NCBI GenBank assembly: GCA_963833115.1
Contig: CAWHWS010000002.1
Coordinates: 2,418,001 to 2,482,000 of the forward strand
DNA: 64,000 nt
Origin: Hasllibacter sp963833115
Lineage (GTDB): Bacteria > Pseudomonadota > Alphaproteobacteria > Rhodobacterales > Rhodobacteraceae
Direction of reading: 5' to 3'
In this document: positions 20,525-29,784 of the stretch, in pieces
Layout: the number at the start of each line of letters is the position of its first letter
Numbering within the stretch: position 1 is the first letter of the stretch
The notes under the pieces: model-generated
What the model was told of the DNA's origin: nothing
The model's database searches: none
What the model saw: the letters and a program-made list of their open reading frames with translations, nothing else
Translations under genes and position numbers: made by a program

Positions 20525-21355
20525 TCAGAAACCGCGCGCCCGGACCACGCGGTCGCGTCCGTCCATGTCGCGCAGCACGTCGACGTCCCGCGCGCCCGCG
20601 CCGCGCAGCATCTCCGAGACCGCCGCCGCCTGGCTCGGCCCGATCTCCAGGAGGCAGATGCCGCCGGGCGCCACATGCGCCGCCAGCCCCGCCGCGATCG
20701 TTCGGTAGGCGCCCAGCCCGTCACCCCCCGGCGTGAGGGCGAGATGCGGCTCGGACAGGACCTCCCGCGCGAGTCCCGCCATCTCCGCGGCCGTCACGTA
20801 GGGGGGGTTGGAGGCGATCAGGTCGAAGCGGCCGCGCACGCCCCCCCACCAGTCCCCTTCCGCCAGCTTGAGGCGCCCCGCGACCCCGTGCGCGACCGCG
20901 TTGCGCCGCGCGACCGCCAGCGCGGGGCCCGAGACGTCCACCGCCAGCCCGCGCCCGTCCGGCCGCTCGGCCAGCAGGGTCACGGCGATGCAGCCCGAAC
21001 CCGTCCCGAGGTCGAGGCATGTGCGCCAGCCCGGCTCCAGCGCCGCGGCGACCAGGACCTCCGTCTCCGGCCGGGGGACGAGGACGTGCGCGTCGACCGC
21101 GAACTCGCGGCCCCAGAACGCCGCCCGTCCGATCACCCGCGCGACCGACGCGCCCCCGGCCCGCGCCGCGACGTGATCGTCGAACCGGCGGAGGGCATCG
21201 GGCCGGGCCTCCTCCGGCGCGAGCAGCGTCATCCGCCCCGGCGCCGCGCCCGCCGCGTCCGCCGCGAGCACGCGCGCATCGCGCATCGCCCCCGGCACCC
21301 CCGCCGAGGACAGCCGCTCCGCCGCCGCCCGGAGCGCCGCCGCCCAGGTGGTCAG
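20525..21355 (-). CDS. prmC: Peptide chain release factor N5-glutamine methyltransferase
   Basis: Methylates the Gln of the GGQ motif in release factors. The N-terminal helical part (TTWAAALRAAAERL) begins immediately at the prfA stop; the methyltransferase domain has LDLGTGSGCIAVTLL, the catalytic NPPYV and ends RDMDGRDRVVRARGF. No ATG or GTG lies at the conserved start: the only codon fitting the family's N-terminus is CTG at 21353-21355, which overlaps the prfA TGA as CTGA, in the manner of ATGA overlaps elsewhere in this window. A GTG about 20 codons in would cut off conserved sequence. About 276 residues. Confidence 0.93.
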   Translation of the reverse strand: MTTWAAALRAAAERLSSAGVPGAMRDARVLAADAAGAAPGRMTLLAPEEARPDALRRFDDHVAARAGGASVARVIGRAAFWGREFAVDAHVLVPRPETEVLVAAALEPGWRTCLDLGTGSGCIAVTLLAERPDGRGLAVDVSGPALAVARRNAVAHGVAGRLKLAEGDWWGGVRGRFDLIASNPPYVTAAEMAGLAREVLSEPHLALTPGGDGLGAYRTIAAGLAAHVAPGGICLLEIGPSQAAAVSEMLRGAGARDVDVLRDMDGRDRVVRARGF

Positions 21356-22398
21356 AGGCCCGCCTCGGCCAGGCGCTCGGCCTGGTCGGCGGATTGCAGC
21401 GCATCGCTGATCTCGCCGAGGTCGCCGCCGACGATCTCGGCCAGGCGATAGAGCGTGAGACCGATGCGGTGGTCCGTCACGCGGCCCTGCGGGTAGTTGT
21501 AGGTGCGCACGCGCTCCGAGCGGTCGCCGCCGCCGACCTGCCCCTTGCGGGCCGCCGCGCGCTCGGAGTCCGCCGCCTCGCGCTGCGCCGCGTAGAGGCG
21601 CGCGCGCAGCACCTCCATGGCGATCTCCCGGTTGCGATGCTGCGACTTCTCGGAGGACGTCACGACGATCCCCGTCGGGACATGGGTGATCCGAACGGCC
21701 GAATCGGTGGTGTTCACGTGCTGCCCGCCCGCGCCGGACGCGCGCATCGTGTCGATTCGGATGTCCTCGGGCGCGATCGTGACGTCGACCTCCTGCGCCT
21801 CCGGCAGGACGGCGACGGTCGCGGCCGAGGTGTGGATGCGCCCGCCGCTCTCCGTCTCGGGCACGCGCTGCACGCGGTGCACCCCGCTCTCGTATTTCAA
21901 CCGGGCGAACACCCCCTCGCCGCGCACCACGAGCACCGCCTCCTTCACGCCGCCGAGCTCGGTCTCGGCGAGGCTGACGATCTCGGCCTGCCAACCGACC
22001 CGCTCGGCATGGCGCTGATACATGCGCAGCAGGTCCGCGGCGAAGAGGGCCGCCTCGTCGCCGCCGGTCCCGGGCCGGATCTCCACCATCGCCGGGCGGG
22101 CGTCGGCGGCGTCCTTCGGCAGGAGGGCGACGCGGAGCGCCTGTTCCAGCGCCGGCAGGCGCGCCCGCAGCACCGGAAGCTCGGCCTCGGCGAGGCCCCG
22201 CATCTCGGCATCGCCCAGCATCGCCTCGGCTTCCGCGATCTCGGCCAGGGTCTCCTCGTACGCCTCGACCTGTTCGGCCACGGGGCGCAGCTCGGCGTAT
22301 TCGCGTCCCAGGGCGGCAGCGTCCCCGCCTTCCGACATCGCCGCCTCGACATAGGCGAGGCGCTCGGTGATCCGGTGGAGGGCGTCGCGCGGCAACAT
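21352..22398 (-). CDS. prfA: Peptide chain release factor 1
   Basis: Class I release factor reading UAA and UAG. 348 residues from ATG 22398 (MLPRDALHRI fits the family; an ATG nine bases upstream is also possible). The peptidyl-transfer GGQ is present in GAGGQHVNTTDSAVRITH, and RPGTGGDEAALFA is the start of the conserved central domain. It is followed by prmC, which methylates it, with overlapping stop and start, so modification and synthesis are probably coordinated. Confidence 0.97.
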   Translation of the reverse strand: MLPRDALHRITERLAYVEAAMSEGGDAAALGREYAELRPVAEQVEAYEETLAEIAEAEAMLGDAEMRGLAEAELPVLRARLPALEQALRVALLPKDAADARPAMVEIRPGTGGDEAALFAADLLRMYQRHAERVGWQAEIVSLAETELGGVKEAVLVVRGEGVFARLKYESGVHRVQRVPETESGGRIHTSAATVAVLPEAQEVDVTIAPEDIRIDTMRASGAGGQHVNTTDSAVRITHVPTGIVVTSSEKSQHRNREIAMEVLRARLYAAQREAADSERAAARKGQVGGGDRSERVRTYNYPQGRVTDHRIGLTLYRLAEIVGGDLGEISDALQSADQAERLAEAGL

Positions 22399-22477
22399 CA
22401 CGCGCATGTCGCGCCCGCGCGGTCGGCGGTCAAGGCCGAGGCTTTACCGATCCCGCCGACCCGTGCGATCCTCCGGC

Positions 22478-22738
22478 ATGCGTGCGGGCCTCCTCCTCTG
22501 CGTCCTCGCCTGTCCCGCCCTGGCGGACGTGACGGGCCCGGGCGGCCGGACGATCGAGTGCTACTGCACCGACACCGCCGGCGCGCGCGTCGAGCTCGGA
22601 CAGCGCATCTGCCTGTCGGTGGACGGCCGCGCGTTCCTCGCGCTGTGCGACATGTCGCTCAACGTGCCGATCTGGCGCGACACCGGAGAGGGCTGCCTCG
22701 GCGCGTACCTGCCGATGACACCCTCCCCCGCGGGCTAG
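22478..22738 (+). CDS. Small secreted Cys-containing hypothetical protein
   Basis: 86-residue protein with a signal peptide (MRAGLLLCVLACPALA) and four Cys in the mature part (ECYC, RICL, LCDM, GCLG), compatible with two disulfides in the periplasm. I do not recognise a named family. It is divergent from prfA and convergent with DUF1499, sharing CTAG as the two stop codons. Confidence 0.72.
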   Translation: MRAGLLLCVLACPALADVTGPGGRTIECYCTDTAGARVELGQRICLSVDGRAFLALCDMSLNVPIWRDTGEGCLGAYLPMTPSPAG

Positions 22739-23193
22739 GACGCGCCCTCCAGCCGGGCGAGCCAGTCCTCCACCCGCGCGCGGTTCACGCCCATGTCCGA
22801 TCCGCCGTAGCGCAGACGGGCGTAGACCCGCACGATCGAGCCGGCGCCCTCCGGCTCGACGCGCACCGACGTGTAGTCGGGAAACCCGAACGCCCGCGAC
22901 CGCGTCTCGTAGGTGGCGAAGCCCCCCTCCCCCGCGACCCGGCGCGTGCGGGGCGTGTCCATCGCGATGCGGTCCAGCTCTGCGGCCACCGCGTCCGGCG
23001 CCGCGCCCAGGCTCAAGGGCGCGCGGTCGCCCCCTTCGGCCACGACATAGGCGCCCGGCCCCGTGCGCCCCTCCGCCGGGTCGACGTGCCAGTCCGCGGC
23101 ATCCGTCGGCGCGAGGCGCACCCAGGCAGCCCCGCCCGCGGCGACCGCCGCGAGGCCGCCCAACACCGTTCCCAGCATCGCGCGCCGCCTCAC
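22735..23193 (-). CDS. DUF1499 domain-containing protein
   Basis: 152 residues with an N-terminal hydrophobic anchor (MLGTVLGGLAAVAAGGAAW) and a soluble domain with the DUF1499 features TYETRSRAFGFPDYTSVRV and VRVYARLRYGGSDMGVN. Function unknown; other members are secreted or membrane-attached. GTG at 23193 overlaps the speB stop (GTGA) and is preferred; ATG at 23178 is an alternative. Coupled to speB, though no functional link is known. Confidence 0.85.
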   Translation of the reverse strand: MRRRAMLGTVLGGLAAVAAGGAAWVRLAPTDAADWHVDPAEGRTGPGAYVVAEGGDRAPLSLGAAPDAVAAELDRIAMDTPRTRRVAGEGGFATYETRSRAFGFPDYTSVRVEPEGAGSIVRVYARLRYGGSDMGVNRARVEDWLARLEGAS

Positions 23194-24167
23194 TTTTGCC
23201 GCTCCGCCGCCGCCCGCCCCCGCGGGCCCGCCGCCCACAGGCACAGGAGCTCGACCGCCGCGTGCGCCCCCGCGACGGCGGTGCACCCGGTCGGATCGTA
23301 GGGCGGCGAGACCTCGACCACGTCCATGCCCACCAGGTCGATCCCCTGCAGCTCCAGCAGGATGCGCGCCGCCTGCGCGGAGGTGAGCCCGCCCCAGACC
23401 GGCGTGCCGGTGCCGGGCGCGAAGGCCGGATCGAGGCAGTCGATGTCGAAGGTCGCGTAGACCGGGCCGCCGCCCAGCCGCTCGCGCACGCGCCGCGCGG
23501 TCTCCACGGGGCCCAGCTCGTGCACGGCGAAGGCGTCGATCTCCGGCACGGGATTGCCCTCGTTCGTGGTGCGGATGCCGACCTGCACGGATCGCTCGAC
23601 GTCGACCAGACCCTCGCGGATCGCCTTGGTCATCATCGTGCCGTGATCGATCCGCTCGGGCGCGCCGTCAGGCCAGGTGTCGCAATGCGCGTCGAACTGG
23701 AGCACCGCCATCGGCCCGTGGACCTTCGCATGCGCGCGCAGGATCGGATAGGTGACGTAATGGTCCCCCCCGAGCGTCAGGCACGCGGCGCCCGCCGCGA
23801 GGATCGCGTCCACGTGCCGCTCGAGCACGCTGGGGAACTCGGGCACGTTCCCGTAGTCGAAGGCGACGTCGCCGTGGTCGATCACGTCCAGCGCCGTCAT
23901 CGGATCGACGGGCCAGCGATAGGGCGGATCGAAGGTCTGCAGCGCGCTCGCCTCGCGGATCGCGCGCGGCCCGAAGCGCGCGCCGGGCCGGTTCGTGACC
24001 GCCTGGTCGAACGGCACGCCGGTCACGGCGACGTCCGCCCCGGCGAGGTCCTTGGAGTAGCGCCGTCGCAGGAAGCTCGTGGCCCCGCCGAACGCGTTCT
24101 CGAACGCGTGCCCCCGCCGCGCTCCGGTGAACGCGTTGTCGACCTGGGTCTTGGCCTGTTCGAGCAT
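23190..24167 (-). CDS. speB: Agmatinase (ureohydrolase)
   Basis: Manganese enzyme hydrolysing agmatine to putrescine and urea, a polyamine route. 325 residues with the three ureohydrolase motifs: LTLGGDHYVTYP, QFDAHCDTW and FDIDCLDPAFAPGTGTP, which supply the His and Asp metal ligands. ATG 24167 is preferred over the GTG just before it; a GAGG ribosome site lies upstream. Related guanidinobutyrase or guanidinopropionase activity cannot be excluded by reading alone. Confidence 0.92.
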   Translation of the reverse strand: MLEQAKTQVDNAFTGARRGHAFENAFGGATSFLRRRYSKDLAGADVAVTGVPFDQAVTNRPGARFGPRAIREASALQTFDPPYRWPVDPMTALDVIDHGDVAFDYGNVPEFPSVLERHVDAILAAGAACLTLGGDHYVTYPILRAHAKVHGPMAVLQFDAHCDTWPDGAPERIDHGTMMTKAIREGLVDVERSVQVGIRTTNEGNPVPEIDAFAVHELGPVETARRVRERLGGGPVYATFDIDCLDPAFAPGTGTPVWGGLTSAQAARILLELQGIDLVGMDVVEVSPPYDPTGCTAVAGAHAAVELLCLWAAGPRGRAAAERQK

Positions 24168-24204
24168 CACGGCACCTCATCTTGACGGAAATATCCCGGG
24201 GGGT

Positions 24205-24225
24205 GCGGGGGGCGGAGCCCCCCGC
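24205..24225. terminator. Strong GC hairpin between prfB and speB
   Basis: A perfect 9-bp stem, GCGGGGGGC paired with GCCCCCCGC around the loop GGA, stands downstream of prfB on the minus strand. There is no clear U-tract, so termination efficiency is uncertain. It belongs to a dispersed intergenic sequence also seen at 46776-46845. Confidence 0.6.
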
Positions 24226-24274
24226 CCGGCCCAACGCCGCAAGGCGCCGGCAGGCGCCGCGCGGGGGCGGGAGC

Positions 24275-25396
24275 CTACGCCCCGGCGTCGGCCCGGCTCT
24301 TGCCGGAGACCTCGGCCGCCAGCGTCGCGGCCATGAACGCGTCGAGGTCTCCGTCGAGCACCCCTTGCGTGTCGGACGTCTCGTGGCTCGTCCGAAGGTC
24401 CTTCACCATCTGGTAGGGCTGCAGGACGTAGCTGCGGATCTGGTTGCCCCAGCCGGCGTCGCCCTTGGCCGCGTGCGCCTCGTTGATCGACGCGGTGCGC
24501 CTGTCGAGCTCCATCTGGTAGAGACGCGACTTCAGCGCCTTCATCGCGATGTCCCGGTTCTGGTGCTGCGACTTCTCCGAGCTCGTCACCACGATCCCGG
24601 TCGGCTCATGGGTGATGCGCACCGCGGAATCGGTCGTGTTGACGTGCTGGCCGCCCGCGCCGGAGGACCGATAGGTGTCGATGCGGATATCGGCGGGGTT
24701 CACCTCGATCTCGATGTCGTCGTCGACCACCGGATAGACCCAGACGCTGCTGAACGACGTGTGTCGCCGCGCCGCGCTGTCATAGGGGCTGATCCGCACC
24801 AGCCGGTGCACGCCGCTCTCGGACTTGAGCCAGCCATAGGCGTTGTGCCCGCTGATCTTGTAGGCGGCGGACTTGATCCCCGCCTCCTCGCCCGCGCTCT
24901 CGGATTGCAGCTCGACGGTGTAGCCGCGCCTCGAGGCCCAGCGGACGTACATCCGCGCCAGCATCGCCGCCCAGTCGCAGCTCTCGGTCCCGCCGGCGCC
25001 GGAGTTGATCTCCAGGAACGTGTCGTTCCCGTCCGCCTCCCCGTCGAGAAGCGCCTCGAGCTCCTTGGCCGCCGCCTTCGCCTTGAGCGCGAGGATCGCG
25101 TCCTCGGCCTCGCGCGTGACCTCGGCGTCGCCCTCCGCCTCGCCCATCTCGATCAGCTCGAGGCTGTCGCTCAGCTCCGCCCCGATCGCGGCATGCGTCT
25201 CCATCTTGTCGATGAGCTGCTGGCGCGCCCGCATGATCCCCTGGGCCCGCGCCGGATCGCTCCAGAGGTTCGGGTCCTCGATGCGCGCGTCGAACTCCTC
25301 TCGCCGATGGGGCGCGGTCTCGATGTCCATCCGCCGGGCGAGCAGGTCGAGCGAGTTGCGGACCGCCTCGGCGGCGTCCCTGACTTCGGCGCGCAT
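24275..25396 (-). CDS. prfB: Peptide chain release factor 2
   Basis: Class I release factor reading UGA and UAA. 373 residues from ATG 25396, six bases behind GGGAGG; another in-frame ATG abuts that site. The GGQ motif is in GAGGQHVNTTDSAVRITHEP and the SGAGGTESCDW segment starts the central domain. The gene reads straight through without the in-frame UGA and programmed +1 shift known from E. coli prfB, so autoregulation by frameshifting is absent. Confidence 0.97.
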   Translation of the reverse strand: MRAEVRDAAEAVRNSLDLLARRMDIETAPHRREEFDARIEDPNLWSDPARAQGIMRARQQLIDKMETHAAIGAELSDSLELIEMGEAEGDAEVTREAEDAILALKAKAAAKELEALLDGEADGNDTFLEINSGAGGTESCDWAAMLARMYVRWASRRGYTVELQSESAGEEAGIKSAAYKISGHNAYGWLKSESGVHRLVRISPYDSAARRHTSFSSVWVYPVVDDDIEIEVNPADIRIDTYRSSGAGGQHVNTTDSAVRITHEPTGIVVTSSEKSQHQNRDIAMKALKSRLYQMELDRRTASINEAHAAKGDAGWGNQIRSYVLQPYQMVKDLRTSHETSDTQGVLDGDLDAFMAATLAAEVSGKSRADAGA

Positions 25397-25452
25397 GATC
25401 ATCCTCCCGCAGGCATTCCGCCTTCTACGGCTCCGCCCCGCCGGGCGAAAGG

Positions 25453-28002
25453 CTAGTAGAGCCCGCCCGAGCTCAGAGAGCCGAAGCTCGCGCGCGGGGC
25501 CACCGTCACCGTCTGCCCGCTCGACGTGCGGACCTGCCGCGGCGGGTCGAGGTCGCTCGCCCCGTCCTCGAAGAGGGGCAGGTCGTCCCCGATCGCCCAG
25601 CCGCCGTCGATCGCCGCCAGCAGGCCGTAGACCGGCTCCTCGCCCTCGCGGAAATACTCCGCGACCACGTTCTCGCCGGACGCGTCGTCCGGCAGGCGCG
25701 CGCCGGTGAAGCGGTCGATCTTCACGAACTGCCCGCCGGGGGGCACGTCGAACGCCCCGCCGCCATAGGACTTGACCGCCTCGCGCATGAACTCGGCGAA
25801 GACGGGCCCGCACAGCGTGCCGCCCCCCTGCCCGCGCCCCATCGCCCGCGGCTGGTCGTAGCCGATATAGCAACCCGCCACGATGTTGGACGTGAAGCCC
25901 ACGAACCAGGCGTCCTTCTCGTCGTTCGTCGTGCCCGTCTTGCCCGCGACCGGCACGCTCAACGCCGCGCCCACCGTGCCGCGCGCGGTCCCCCGCTCGG
26001 TCACCCCCTGCATCATCGACGTGAGCTGATAGGCCGTGATCGGGTCCATCACCCGCTCCCGGCTCGACGTGATCCGCGGCCCCAGCCCCGCCGGAAGGGC
26101 CGTGTCGCCGCAATCCGCGCAGCGGCGACGGTCGTGCCGGTAGACGGTGCGCCCGAACCGGTCCTGGACCCGGTCCACGAGAGTCGGCTCCACGCGCTCG
26201 CCGCCATTGGCGAACATCGCGTAGGCCGCGACCATCTGGAACAGCGTCGTCTCCTCGGACCCCAGGGCGTTGGCGAGGTAGGGCCCCATCTCGTCGTAGA
26301 CGCCGAAGCGTTCGGCATAGCCCGCGACCGTGTCCATCCCGATCTCGTTGGCGAGCCGGACGGTCATCAGGTTGCGCGACTGCTCGATCCCGGTGCGCAG
26401 CGGCGTCGGCCCGTAATAGCGGTTGGTCGCGTTCTTCGGCCGCCAGAGCCCCTGCGGCGTGTCGATCTCGATCGGCCCGTCGACCACGATCGTCGCCGGC
26501 GTGAACCCCGAATCGAGGGCCGCGGCGTAGACGAAGGGCTTGAACGCGCTGCCCGGCTGCCGCATCGCCTGGGTCGAGCGGTTGAACGTGCTGTCCTGAT
26601 AGCTGAAGCCCCCCTGCATCGCGATCACCCGTCCGGTGTTCACGTCCATCGCCATCAGGCCGCCCTGCACCTCGGGCACCTGCCGCAGGGTCCAGCGGAT
26701 GAAGGCGCCGTCCGCGTCCGCGGTCATCCGGCGCACCATCACCACGTCGCCCACGTCCAGGAGGTCGCCCGCGACCTGCGCCGTGCCGCCGCCCCCGGCG
26801 GCGCGCGCCCACCCGACGTCCTGCGCCGGCAGGACGTTGTCCTCGCCGTCCACGCCCTCGATCCCGAGCCTCGCGTCCTGCGCCCCGACCTCCAGGACCA
26901 CCGCCGGGAACCAGCCGCCGTCCAGCGCCACGTCCCGCGGGAGGTCCGGCACCCGGGCGAGGGCCGCGCGCCAGTCGTCCAGGCGGTCGGCGGGGATCGT
27001 CTTCCCGGTGCCGCGCCAGATGCCCCGAGACCGGTCGAACCGCTCGAGCGCGGACTGCAGGGCCGCGGCCGCGGCCTCCTGCATCCGGGGGTCGACCGTC
27101 GCGCGCACCGTCATCCCGCCGGTGAAGAACTGCTCCTCCCCGAAATCGCGGCTGAGCTGCCGGCGGATCTCGTCGGTGAAGTAGTCGCGGTCGGGAAGCT
27201 CCTCGCGGAAGCCGTCGAAATCGCCGCCCTGCACCGTCCGAAGGGGCGCGTCCCGCGCGCTCTCGTAGGCCGCCTGGGTCAGGAACCCGTTCTCGCGCAT
27301 CTCGCGCAGGGTGTTGTCGCGCCAATAGAGCGCGTCGTCCCGGTTGCGGACCGGGTGACGGTTCGACGGCGCCTTCGGCAACGAGGCGAGATAGGCCGCC
27401 TCCTCCGGGTTCAGCTCCGTCAGCGCCTTGTTGAAGTAGGTCTGCGCCGCCGCCGCCACGCCGTAGCTGTTCTGCCCCAGGAAGATCTCGTTCATGTAGA
27501 GCTCGAGGATCTCGTCCTTGGTCAGGGTCCCCTCGACGCGGCTCGCGAGGATCAGCTCCTTGATCTTGCGCTCCGCCGTGCGGTCCCCCGACAGGAGGAA
27601 GTTCTTCATCACCTGCTGGGTGATGGTCGACGCGCCGCGCACGTCCTCGCCCCGGCTCATCACCGCGTCGCGCGCGGCGATCGCGATGCCGCGGGCGTCG
27701 AACCCGTCATGGGTGTAGAAGTTCTTGTCCTCGGCGCTGATGAAGGCCTGCTTCACCAGGTCCGGTATCTCCTCGGAGGGCACGAACAGGCGCCGCTCGC
27801 GGGCGAACTCGTCGATGATCCGCCCCTCGGAGGAGTAGATGCGGCTGATCGTCGGCGGCTGGTAGGTCGCCAGGCTCTCGGTCGAGGGCAGGTCCCGTCC
27901 GTAGATCCAGAACACCGCCCCGATCGTCAGCGCGCCCATGAAGACGGCCGTCGTCACCCAGGAGAAGACGCCGCCGAAGACGGAGGTGACGAAGCGGATC
28001 AT
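25453..28002 (-). CDS. mrcA: Penicillin-binding protein 1A (bifunctional transglycosylase/transpeptidase)
   Basis: Class A PBP that polymerises lipid II and cross-links peptidoglycan, anchored in the inner membrane. 849 residues: membrane anchor at about 12-33, glycosyltransferase domain (EDKNFYTHDGFD, RGASTITQQVMKN, KIKELILA), an OB-like insert, and the transpeptidase domain with SxxK in GSAFKPF (Ser near 484), SxN in SRN and KTGTTNDEKDAW near 688. A long GQGGG-containing tail follows. A good sigma70-like promoter lies just upstream and GGGAG precedes the ATG. prfB follows 56 bp downstream. Confidence 0.97.
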   Translation of the reverse strand: MIRFVTSVFGGVFSWVTTAVFMGALTIGAVFWIYGRDLPSTESLATYQPPTISRIYSSEGRIIDEFARERRLFVPSEEIPDLVKQAFISAEDKNFYTHDGFDARGIAIAARDAVMSRGEDVRGASTITQQVMKNFLLSGDRTAERKIKELILASRVEGTLTKDEILELYMNEIFLGQNSYGVAAAAQTYFNKALTELNPEEAAYLASLPKAPSNRHPVRNRDDALYWRDNTLREMRENGFLTQAAYESARDAPLRTVQGGDFDGFREELPDRDYFTDEIRRQLSRDFGEEQFFTGGMTVRATVDPRMQEAAAAALQSALERFDRSRGIWRGTGKTIPADRLDDWRAALARVPDLPRDVALDGGWFPAVVLEVGAQDARLGIEGVDGEDNVLPAQDVGWARAAGGGGTAQVAGDLLDVGDVVMVRRMTADADGAFIRWTLRQVPEVQGGLMAMDVNTGRVIAMQGGFSYQDSTFNRSTQAMRQPGSAFKPFVYAAALDSGFTPATIVVDGPIEIDTPQGLWRPKNATNRYYGPTPLRTGIEQSRNLMTVRLANEIGMDTVAGYAERFGVYDEMGPYLANALGSEETTLFQMVAAYAMFANGGERVEPTLVDRVQDRFGRTVYRHDRRRCADCGDTALPAGLGPRITSSRERVMDPITAYQLTSMMQGVTERGTARGTVGAALSVPVAGKTGTTNDEKDAWFVGFTSNIVAGCYIGYDQPRAMGRGQGGGTLCGPVFAEFMREAVKSYGGGAFDVPPGGQFVKIDRFTGARLPDDASGENVVAEYFREGEEPVYGLLAAIDGGWAIGDDLPLFEDGASDLDPPRQVRTSSGQTVTVAPRASFGSLSSGGLY

Positions 28003-28031
28003 GCGGACTCCCGGGCGGCGCGTGCGCGCGC

Positions 28032-28060
28032 ATCATACGGGCGCGGTGCGGGACGGTCAA
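28032..28060 (-). promoter_or_regulatory. Predicted sigma70-type promoter of mrcA
   Basis: On the minus strand TTGACC (28060-28055) is followed after exactly 17 bp by TATGAT (28037-28032). Transcription would start near 28025, about 23 bases before the mrcA ATG. Confidence 0.6.
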
Positions 28061-28248
28061 AAGCGCAGGGGCCGCGACGCCCCGCCCGGCCGTCACGTCA
28101 CCGTGCGCTCCTGCCCCGACGAGGATGCCCCCCGCAGGGGCGGGCCGCCGCGGCGCAGCCGCGCGGCCCCGGGTCCCGCGCGGCCGAGGCGCCCGCAGGG
28201 CGGCCGAGGACGCGGGGACGGGCTCGCCCGTTCGGGATCTGCCCTTCA

Positions 28249-29415
28249 CTAACCCCTCGCGAGCCACGTGCCGATCCGCGCCATCCCCTCCTCAACGTCG
28301 ACGCGCGAACCCGCATAGGACAGGCGCAGCCAGGCGCCGCCGCGTGCCGGGTCGAAATCCGCGCCCGGCGTCGTCGCGACCCCGGCCTCCTCCAGCAGCG
28401 CCGAGGAGAGCGCCAGGCTGTCCATCCCGGTGCTCGACACGTCGACCCACACGTAGAACGCCCCGTCCGGCGGCGAGAACCGGTCCAGCCCCGTCGCGCG
28501 CAAACCCTCCAGCACGACCTCGCGGTTGCCGGCATAGACCGCACGGTTCGCCTCGAGCTCGGGCTCGCAGTCCATCGCCGCAAGCGCCGCGACCTGCCCG
28601 GCATGGGACGCGCAGATGAACAGGTTCTGCGCCAGCCGCTCGGCCGTCCGCACCAGGGCCGGCGGCACCACCAGCCAGCCCACGCGCCAGCCCGTCATCG
28701 AGAAGTACTTGGAGAACGAGTTGACGATCACCGCCCCGTCCCAGACCTCCAGCGCCGAGACCTCCTCCCCGGCCCAGGTCAGCCCGTGGTAGATCTCGTC
28801 GCTCACCAGAGCCGCCCGCTCCGCCTCGCAGGCCGCCGCGAGCGCGCCCATCTCCGCCCGGCCCAGGATCGTGCCGGTCGGGTTCGCCGGGCTCGCGACG
28901 ATGAGGCCGTCCAGCCCCGCCACGTCGCCGGGCACCGGCTGGAAGCGGTCCTCCGCCCGCGTCGGGATGAGCGCCGCCTCGCACCCCATCGCCTTCAGGA
29001 TCGCGCGGTAGGACGGGTAGCCCGGCACCCCCAGCCCCACCCGCGCGCCCGCCTCGAAGAGCGCGGCGAAGGCCAGCACGAACGCGCCTGACGCGCCGGC
29101 CGTCACCACCACCCGCCCGGGGTCGAGGTCGACCCCGTGCCGCTCCCCGTAACGCGCCGCGATCCGCGCCCGCAGCGCCGGCAGGCCCAGCCCGGCCGTG
29201 TAGCCGAGCGGTCCCGCCTCCAGCGCCGCCGCCAGGGCCCGCCGCGCGCCCTCGGGCGCGCCCGTGCCGGGCTGCCCGACCTCCAGGTGCACGACGTGCC
29301 GCCCCTCTGCCTCCAGCGCCTGCGCCCGCGCCAGAACGTCCATCACGATGAACGGATCGACCTCCGAGCGGATCGACGGGGCGGGCGACCAGCGCGGGCG
29401 GGACGTGTCGGGCAT
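28249..29415 (-). CDS. Class I/II PLP-dependent aminotransferase
   Basis: Fold-type I aminotransferase of 388 residues. Visible features are the N-terminal HLEVGQPGTGAP, the GYTAGLGLPALRARIA segment, NPTG in SPANPTGT, DEIYHGL, and the PLP-lysine in NSFSKYFSMTGWR, ending with LRLSYAGS where the carboxylate-binding Arg usually lies. This fits the AspC/alanine-aminotransferase branch; the amino acid substrate cannot be read off. The reading is close to mrcA but separated by 246 bp that contain the mrcA promoter. Confidence 0.92.
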   Translation of the reverse strand: MPDTSRPRWSPAPSIRSEVDPFIVMDVLARAQALEAEGRHVVHLEVGQPGTGAPEGARRALAAALEAGPLGYTAGLGLPALRARIAARYGERHGVDLDPGRVVVTAGASGAFVLAFAALFEAGARVGLGVPGYPSYRAILKAMGCEAALIPTRAEDRFQPVPGDVAGLDGLIVASPANPTGTILGRAEMGALAAACEAERAALVSDEIYHGLTWAGEEVSALEVWDGAVIVNSFSKYFSMTGWRVGWLVVPPALVRTAERLAQNLFICASHAGQVAALAAMDCEPELEANRAVYAGNREVVLEGLRATGLDRFSPPDGAFYVWVDVSSTGMDSLALSSALLEEAGVATTPGADFDPARGGAWLRLSYAGSRVDVEEGMARIGTWLARG

Positions 29416-29520
29416 CGGGATCTCCGGGTGGCGCGGCGTCCCCTTTCGCCGCCGCCCGCGGCCCGGTCAACCGGAGGGACCGGCTGCGCCCTTCCCGCGT
29501 TGGCCAAGAGGAGGTGCCAC

Positions 29521-29784
29521 ATGACCAAGGATCACGGACCGCAGATCAAGGACGATGCGACCTACGAGGCGCTGCGCGAGGACGGCGCGTCCAAGCAAAA
29601 GGCCGCGCGCATCGCCAACGCCCGCGCGAACGACGACATGCACCCCTCGAAGAAGGGGGGGCACGCGCCTGCCTATGAGGACTGGACGGTCGACGAGCTG
29701 CACGGGCGCGCAGTCGAGATCGGCGTCAAGGGCCGCTCCAGGATGAACAAGGACGAGCTGATCGACGCCCTGCGGAACGGCTAG
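29521..29784 (+). CDS. Small Rho-N/SAP-like domain protein (DUF7218-type)
   Basis: 87-residue, strongly charged protein behind a good AGGAGG site. The first half (DDATYEALREDGASKQKAARIANARA, about residues 11-36) is a conserved helical motif of small stress-associated proteins; the second half (WTVDELHGRAVEIGVKGRSRMNKDELIDALR) matches the Rho termination factor N-terminal helical domain, a SAP-like nucleic-acid-binding fold. DNA or RNA binding is inferred. Its stop directly abuts the stop of convergent ispG. Confidence 0.82.
   Translation: MTKDHGPQIKDDATYEALREDGASKQKAARIANARANDDMHPSKKGGHAPAYEDWTVDELHGRAVEIGVKGRSRMNKDELIDALRNG

Noticed and set aside
25300..25396. Programmed frameshift in prfB
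   Set aside because: The frame is continuous from the ATG with no in-frame UGA, so the E. coli type mechanism is absent.
24275..27325. Apparent 1016-codon minus-strand protein ending in prfB
   Set aside because: The upstream two thirds is an out-of-frame shadow of mrcA; real prfB begins at 25396.
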